Assembly: GCA_002405835.1 (NCBI GenBank)
Contig: DHMO01000028.1
Coordinates: 1,285-26,091, forward strand
Source: Lentisphaeria bacterium UBA4640
Lineage (GTDB): Bacteria > Verrucomicrobiota > Lentisphaeria > Victivallales > UBA1829
DNA: 24,807 bases
Direction of reading: 5' to 3'
Shown piece by piece: positions 20,442 to 24,807 of the stretch (position 1 is its first letter; the number at the start of each line of letters is the position of its first letter). The notes under the pieces are model-generated. The model saw only the letters and a list, made by a program, of their open reading frames with translations. It had not been told where the DNA came from and did not search any database. The position numbers were made by a program, and so were the translations under genes.

Positions 20442-23270
20442 ATGACAAAAAGATCCGAAAAAGGCGTTGCTTTACTCTTTGCTATGGGCATTCTCAGCCT
20501 AATGACTGTTTTAGCTCTTTCTTTTGCCTCAATCTCTCTCGAACAGCAAGCTGCTTCCGAAGATATCTCATTTACTGCGACAGCCGAAAACTTGGCAACA
20601 AGCATACTTGATAGAGTCAAGTATCAGCTGAGTGACGTTGAATATCAAGAAAATTTAAAAAAAGATAATATTGACTTTGAAAAATATCTTTTCTCTATGA
20701 CTCCTGCCTCCTCCGGCACTACATCTTTCGGAGAATACGACTATGACTATGACCATATTTGGCGTTTAACTAGCAGAGCTCTGACCTTAAACAATGCAAT
20801 GTATTCCATGGAAACATTGGATTATAAAGCAACATTGACATACACAAATCCGACATGGCAGTATATTCTTAACGACGACCCCAATAAAAACAATGAAAAA
20901 ACTCTCTTGGCGCGTTTCGCTTATATTGCTGTACCAAGCAAAGGTATTGTTGACTTATCCTCAATGTTTTTAGACAACAACAAAACCATACTCTATGATC
21001 CTGAAAATACCGACTTCAAATTTAAAAGAAGAGGCATCCGACTGGCGGGAGAGTTAGATCCTGCGCAAATCACTGTCAATTATACAACGCTTTTCAATGC
21101 TTCAGATTTAAAAAACTCTTTAAACAAGAACTCGCGCTTTACAGATTATTCAGAATTGGATAAATATATCATCAGTGCAAACAGGAGCTGGGAAAACTTG
21201 AAAGTTTTCACAACTTTTTACACAACCGATACAACTAAATATCCGGAAGCATTTTCATTAGATAATGATGGAACAGCTTATCATCGCATCAGCTTACCCA
21301 ACTTATCGCAGCAGGTATCTTCTGTTTCCAATGAAGATACGCGCAACGCTATTGTAGAAAAGCTCATTACACGGGATGATGATCCGAATCCTCGCAATAC
21401 TGGATTTAAAAACACATGGGGAGCTGAAACTATAACACCTATATCCAACGATCCTTTACATTACCCGCAAATCCCGTGGTTTACACGATTTTCCAACACG
21501 GCAAAAGCAAAACAGATAGCTGCAAATCTTATTGACTTCTTCACCCCTCTATTTAAAGATGGAACAGCTTATTATCCGACCTCAGATGTCATCCATACAG
21601 ATTGGCTGACCAACACCCCTACATACATGGGGTTGAAAAAAAGTCCGTACATTTGCGGTTTCGGTCTCAATGTGGGGCTTGAAATTACTGCGGACGCTAC
21701 CGAAAATAAACTTTCTGTAGATGTAGCTACCCTGAAAATTTTTCCGGAATTAATTTCTATGTACTCGGATATTTCTCAAATAACAGACAACAATGTAAAA
21801 CTAGATGCTCGTGGAGACATACTTTTGCATTTCAGCGTAAATGGGACAAAAAAAACATTAAAAGCGAGCATCTCCGAACTTGCAGTCAAAGAAGCAAACA
21901 TGAAAGTTTCTACAGGACGCCAGCTTTATGATATAGACGCCTCGATAACAACAGAAAAAGCTGAGTGGACAGACTTTTTTGACAGCGCAACTTCTGCAAC
22001 CCAACAAGATCTTAAACTGGATTCCATTGAATTTTCCAATCTCAAAATTCAGCTTGAATGGAAACCGGAAGCTGGAGCTGATTATATTGCGGTTGATTTA
22101 ACAAATATCTCCCGCTCAAATGAAATTACTGGAACAGATGCGAACATTGCCATCATTTCTAAAACAACGGATGCAAGCGGTGAAACAACTTTATCAGCAG
22201 CCCCAGAAAGCCTTTACTTGCTCACAGCGACCCGTGCAGAAGATCCGCGAGCGAACTTGGATGCGGCAACTTGGGGAACCAGCTTTACATACTTGAAAAA
22301 TCCATCTGGCACAGCTTCACTCCACGATCTTTTCAACAATCTCCTCGCATCCAACCCGTACTACCCCCCCTATCCTGCGGCCACAGGAACCGACACCGCA
22401 AATGACACGATTGAATTGTCAAACATCTCTGCATATCTCCGAGGGAAATATATTGCTAACAATGATTTTTCTGCAGACGAGCTTGCTTGGATTCACCGTG
22501 GAGAACCGGACAAATACCTCAATTTCTCAACTCGGCCAGATAATGAATATCCCTACCCCGCGACCAACGCAAATACTCTCGCAAGGAACTATGACGATGG
22601 TGATTTGGCTCTGTTGGATCAGTTGAAAATAACCGATGACACAGAAGCCTATGGGAAAATATCTTTAAATCTCCTCAATACAGAAAATTGCATGATTATT
22701 GATGACCTCCTGAAAAAAGTCTATAGAGATACACCACAAGAAGCGACGGCTTCTGCAGAAGATAATCTGCAGGACTCTGGTATAACGGTTGATAAAACCA
22801 TATTTACCACAGCTCTCTCTACACCATACATCAGATTTCAAAGAAGATCTGATGTCACCAAACTTTTTGCATCTTCTGTCGATAAGGAAAAACTGAGGAA
22901 AGTTTTGCCGATGTTGATCTTCCTCCTTGATGCAGAACCCACATATCTACCGCGCAAGATGTATGTTTTTGGACTAGCGGAAATTTTAGAGGAATCAGAC
23001 AAACCGCTCTCCAAAAACTGGGGAGCTACCGACAAAGAAAAATTCAATGCGGGTTACCGTACATCATCAACAACCGATGGCATTGATGTTGCAGACTATC
23101 GCGCCCCACAAGCAGTTACCCCGGCATGGAGAAAGTATAACAACATTGTCGATGAAATCATCGCAGAAAAGCAGGTTTTAGGTGTTATAGAGCGAGAATA
23201 CACGCTAAAGCCCTATTCGACGAGTAATCGTCCTGTATGGAAAAACGCAAAGGTGATTTATGGTGAATAA
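20442..23270 (+). CDS. Large prepilin-like protein, Verru_Chthon cassette protein A-like (GspK/PilX-type N terminus)
   Basis: The 942-residue protein starts at ATG 20442, where AAGAGG lies six bases upstream; a GTG at 20418 is less likely. The leader MTKRSEKG is followed by VALLFAMGILSLMTVLAL, a hydrophobic helix without Glu at +5, as in GspK and PilX proteins, then LEQQAASEDISF and ATAENLATSIL, like the 'QA..A..LA' helix after the GspK anchor. The segment FAYIAVPSKGIVDLSSM recalls the GspK region that begins its globular part. At more than 900 residues it is far larger than GspK (about 330) but fits Verru_Chthon cassette protein A. There are very few cysteines and many Thr/Asp/Asn residues. 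It is presumably mostly periplasmic or external, anchored by its N-terminal helix, perhaps at the tip of a pseudopilus. The stop overlaps the next start. Confidence 0.83.
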   Translation: MTKRSEKGVALLFAMGILSLMTVLALSFASISLEQQAASEDISFTATAENLATSILDRVKYQLSDVEYQENLKKDNIDFEKYLFSMTPASSGTTSFGEYDYDYDHIWRLTSRALTLNNAMYSMETLDYKATLTYTNPTWQYILNDDPNKNNEKTLLARFAYIAVPSKGIVDLSSMFLDNNKTILYDPENTDFKFKRRGIRLAGELDPAQITVNYTTLFNASDLKNSLNKNSRFTDYSELDKYIISANRSWENLKVFTTFYTTDTTKYPEAFSLDNDGTAYHRISLPNLSQQVSSVSNEDTRNAIVEKLITRDDDPNPRNTGFKNTWGAETITPISNDPLHYPQIPWFTRFSNTAKAKQIAANLIDFFTPLFKDGTAYYPTSDVIHTDWLTNTPTYMGLKKSPYICGFGLNVGLEITADATENKLSVDVATLKIFPELISMYSDISQITDNNVKLDARGDILLHFSVNGTKKTLKASISELAVKEANMKVSTGRQLYDIDASITTEKAEWTDFFDSATSATQQDLKLDSIEFSNLKIQLEWKPEAGADYIAVDLTNISRSNEITGTDANIAIISKTTDASGETTLSAAPESLYLLTATRAEDPRANLDAATWGTSFTYLKNPSGTASLHDLFNNLLASNPYYPPYPAATGTDTANDTIELSNISAYLRGKYIANNDFSADELAWIHRGEPDKYLNFSTRPDNEYPYPATNANTLARNYDDGDLALLDQLKITDDTEAYGKISLNLLNTENCMIIDDLLKKVYRDTPQEATASAEDNLQDSGITVDKTIFTTALSTPYIRFQRRSDVTKLFASSVDKEKLRKVLPMLIFLLDAEPTYLPRKMYVFGLAEILEESDKPLSKNWGATDKEKFNAGYRTSSTTDGIDVADYRAPQAVTPAWRKYNNIVDEIIAEKQVLGVIEREYTLKPYSTSNRPVWKNAKVIYGE

Positions 23271-23871
23271 ACTTTTCCTTGTTCTTGCAACGGTTATCTT
23301 CTTGAGCTCAGCAATCGACCTCTTTGCACAAAAGCAACTTACTAAGGCCGAATACCAAAAACAAATGCGAGTATTGCTTAATAAAGACCCGCGTGTTCCC
23401 TCTTTCAAAGGGAAAGAGTTAGAAAAACTCCTCAAAACTATACGCGAAAAATTCGTTGATTTTTCATTTCCGGCTGACTGGAAAACATTAAAGGGAAAAG
23501 AGATTCCAAACCCGCTTTTACTTCAAGTTACGGCAAAAAAATACAAGAAAATGCTGGATAATCCTGAGCTTGAAGAAGCAACAGGAAATCAGTTGAAGTG
23601 GTACAACGCTGTCGGCTCAGCCTTTGTTGACTTGTATGCATCGCTAACGATTATTCAAAAAGTCTATATGCATCAGAATCCGGAGACCTATGCAACCGCA
23701 GTTGCAGAATTCAATAGATATGCACAAATCTTGAAGAAAGTATTGAATTCCCCTGTAAAAGTTTCTCCAAAAGAATTGAACGCCATGAAGAGCAAAAATA
23801 CACAAAAACGCCGTCTTCTTCTTCAGAAACAAATCCGAGAACAGCAAAAGCGAGGCTATAAGCATGAATAA
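23260..23871 (+). CDS. Exported protein of unknown function within the prepilin-like cassette
   Basis: The 203-residue protein is not recognised. It starts at ATG 23260 (or GTG 23263), inside the end of the previous gene, with AAGGTG just upstream. The first 23 residues are a signal peptide, MVNKLFLVLATVIFLSSAIDLFA, with likely cleavage before Gln24. The mature part is strongly basic and helical, with many Lys and Gln, and ends in RRLLLQKQIREQQKRGYKHE, which may form a short coiled coil. There are no cysteines, membrane segments or catalytic motifs that I can see. Its position between the A-like and D-like genes, with overlaps on both sides, implies joint expression and a role with the prepilin-like proteins, for example as a periplasmic assembly or pilotin-like factor. 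That role is inference only. Confidence 0.75.
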   Translation: MVNKLFLVLATVIFLSSAIDLFAQKQLTKAEYQKQMRVLLNKDPRVPSFKGKELEKLLKTIREKFVDFSFPADWKTLKGKEIPNPLLLQVTAKKYKKMLDNPELEEATGNQLKWYNAVGSAFVDLYASLTIIQKVYMHQNPETYATAVAEFNRYAQILKKVLNSPVKVSPKELNAMKSKNTQKRRLLLQKQIREQQKRGYKHE

Positions 23872-24664
23872 ACAAAAATTTACAATCTTAGAACTCCTTT
23901 TAGTTCTATCTATTGCCGCCCTCATGTTAACGACAGCTCTTCCAGCTTTTACGCGGATGTTAAAAGGATCTGCTTCGACAATAGCAATGCGAGAACTTTC
24001 CGCAAGACTGGACGCAGCAAAAAGCAAAGCTATCGCACGTGGAAATACCACAGCAGAAAGCGGAGAAGTCCCTGGAGTTGCTATTGTATTCCCTTCTGAT
24101 TCAGATAATGGATCTTCCAACTTCAAGAAAAGATTTAATTTTCAAAGCTACCGAGTTTGTTCCGTAAAAATAAAAGAAACAGAAAATTCTATTGGATTTG
24201 ATGGATGGCTCGGCGACTGGAAGTTCTTGCCTGAGGGAGTCGTCATTGGAGCCCATCAACAGAGCAGCACATCCAGCCCAAGAGAAGAAAATTTCTATAT
24301 TCCTGAATCCATCATTGATACAACTGGCACCACCAATGTAGAAAATGAGAAAAAGCCTCGAAACAGCGGTAGTGAGCTAACTCAAGGTACACATCCAGCA
24401 ATAGAGAACTGTGAAATCGGAGGTCGCTCTTTCAGCGATCCAACAGCAACTATATCCATAAAGAACTATATTCTCTTCAAGGGCAATGGGATGCTTCGCG
24501 ACTTTCCGAATAGCATTTTGATTAAACTACGGCTTGGGAAACCAACTTCTGATGGACAAAGCATAGAAAAAGTTCCCACAGAAGGGCTTGGGTATTATTT
24601 TCCTATTGTAATCCGCCCGACAGGAAAAGTTGTCATCTATAATGAACTTGTTCCCGATCGTTAA
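23864..24664 (+). CDS. Prepilin-like protein, Verru_Chthon cassette protein D-like (GspH/FimT-type)
   Basis: The 266-residue protein starts at ATG 23864, overlapping the preceding stop by 8 bases, with GAGG eight bases upstream. The N terminus MNKQKFTILELLLVLSIAAL has the pilin helix with Glu at +5, but the residue before Phe is Lys instead of Gly, so processing may be inefficient or differ. The sequence after the helix, RELSARLDAAKSKAIARGNTT, matches the 'L...l..AR..A...n..v' pattern of GspH/FimT and of Verru_Chthon cassette protein D. The middle includes a predicted flexible Ser/Thr/Glu-rich stretch (about 125-170). The end, YYFPIVIRPTGKVVIYNE, resembles the final beta-hairpin of GspH-like proteins, where a Gly-x-hydrophobic strand closes the fold. 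It is the last gene of the cassette and is followed by a strong terminator hairpin. Confidence 0.84.
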   Translation: MNKQKFTILELLLVLSIAALMLTTALPAFTRMLKGSASTIAMRELSARLDAAKSKAIARGNTTAESGEVPGVAIVFPSDSDNGSSNFKKRFNFQSYRVCSVKIKETENSIGFDGWLGDWKFLPEGVVIGAHQQSSTSSPREENFYIPESIIDTTGTTNVENEKKPRNSGSELTQGTHPAIENCEIGGRSFSDPTATISIKNYILFKGNGMLRDFPNSILIKLRLGKPTSDGQSIEKVPTEGLGYYFPIVIRPTGKVVIYNELVPDR

Positions 24665-24687
24665 TCACTCTACCAACACTAAAATTT

Positions 24688-24737
24688 TAGAGCCCGTTCC
24701 GCAGATTCTGCGGAACGGGCTCTAGCTTTCTCTCTTT
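24688..24737 (+). terminator. Terminator with perfect 18-bp arms after the cassette
   Basis: Arms TAGAGCCCGTTCCGCAGA (24688-24705) and TCTGCGGAACGGGCTCTA (24707-24724) pair completely around one base; in RNA this means about 16 base pairs and a small loop. A pyrimidine- and T-rich tail follows (GCTTTCTCTCTTTG), and AAAATTTT precedes it. The symmetry would let it serve a convergent minus-strand gene beyond the window as well. Confidence 0.8.
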
Positions 24738-24807
24738 GTCTACCCACACGAGAACCTTGTCAAAATCGACATCAGACTCTAGTCCAGATAACGTCCGAGA
24801 AATTGCG

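Noticed and set aside
24687..24806. Minus-strand open frame running in from the right edge and stopping at TAA 24689-24687
   Set aside because: About 40 codons could be open by chance, it includes the terminator hairpin, and no family can be recognised from the fragment. It may be the 3' end of a convergent gene, but I cannot support it.

Overview
The window looks like part of a chromosome from the PVC group, most likely Lentisphaerota (Victivallis-like) or a relative. This is an inference from gene content, not from a marker gene. The main reason is the prepilin-type gene set at 19121-24664, which matches the 'Verru_Chthon cassette' (proteins B, C, A and D) known to me from Verrucomicrobia and Lentisphaerae. 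GC-rich housekeeping genes and RgpF/WbsX-type surface glycan genes fit the same picture. No rRNA, tRNA, CRISPR array or insertion sequence with a transposase was seen.

Layout. (1) 1-765: 3' part of a tyrosine-phosphatase-like protein, closed by a strong hairpin terminator. (2) 959-7503: a tight co-directional run behind a good sigma70-like promoter: carA, a small lipoprotein, an L,D-transpeptidase-like protein without its catalytic cysteine, accA, a short N-acetylglutamate-synthase-like acetyltransferase, a fusion of a gamma-glutamyl-cyclotransferase domain with a possible amidoligase (glutamine-synthetase-fold) domain, and murI. Several of these act on glutamate, glutamine or gamma-glutamyl groups. 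(3) 7564-8906: DUF2062 membrane protein and prmC. (4) 9063-17781: a papain-fold (C39-like) protein with calcium-binding FG-GAP/VCBS-like repeats, then a surface-polysaccharide unit: Wzm-type permease, Wzt-type ATPase with C-terminal sugar-recognition domain, a 1099-residue protein with WbsX and two RgpF-like modules, and a methyltransferase with a duplicated surface-glycan-type repeat. (5) 17820-18551: an endonuclease/exonuclease/phosphatase-family protein on the minus strand.

(6) 18552-19120 has no gene. It holds a remarkable nested foldback of about 374 bp (18613-18986), with at least five pairs of exactly matching arms. Built into it and extending to 19050 are eight copies of the octamer AAGTGTCG, four in each orientation, separated by short hairpins whose stems differ but whose loops are mostly three bases. 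Both ends run into T tracts on the outward strand.

(7) 19121-24664: prepilin-like cassette (B, C, A, an exported protein, D) that is visibly more AT-rich than the rest. As a sample, 19 of 60 bases are G or C at 21121-21180, against 36 of 60 at 16201-16260. It ends in a perfect 18-bp-arm terminator hairpin.

The strongest candidates for something undescribed are the variable-stem hairpin array, the cyclotransferase/amidoligase-like fusion, the cysteine-less transpeptidase-like protein, and two abutting perfect palindromes at the start of the ABC permease gene.
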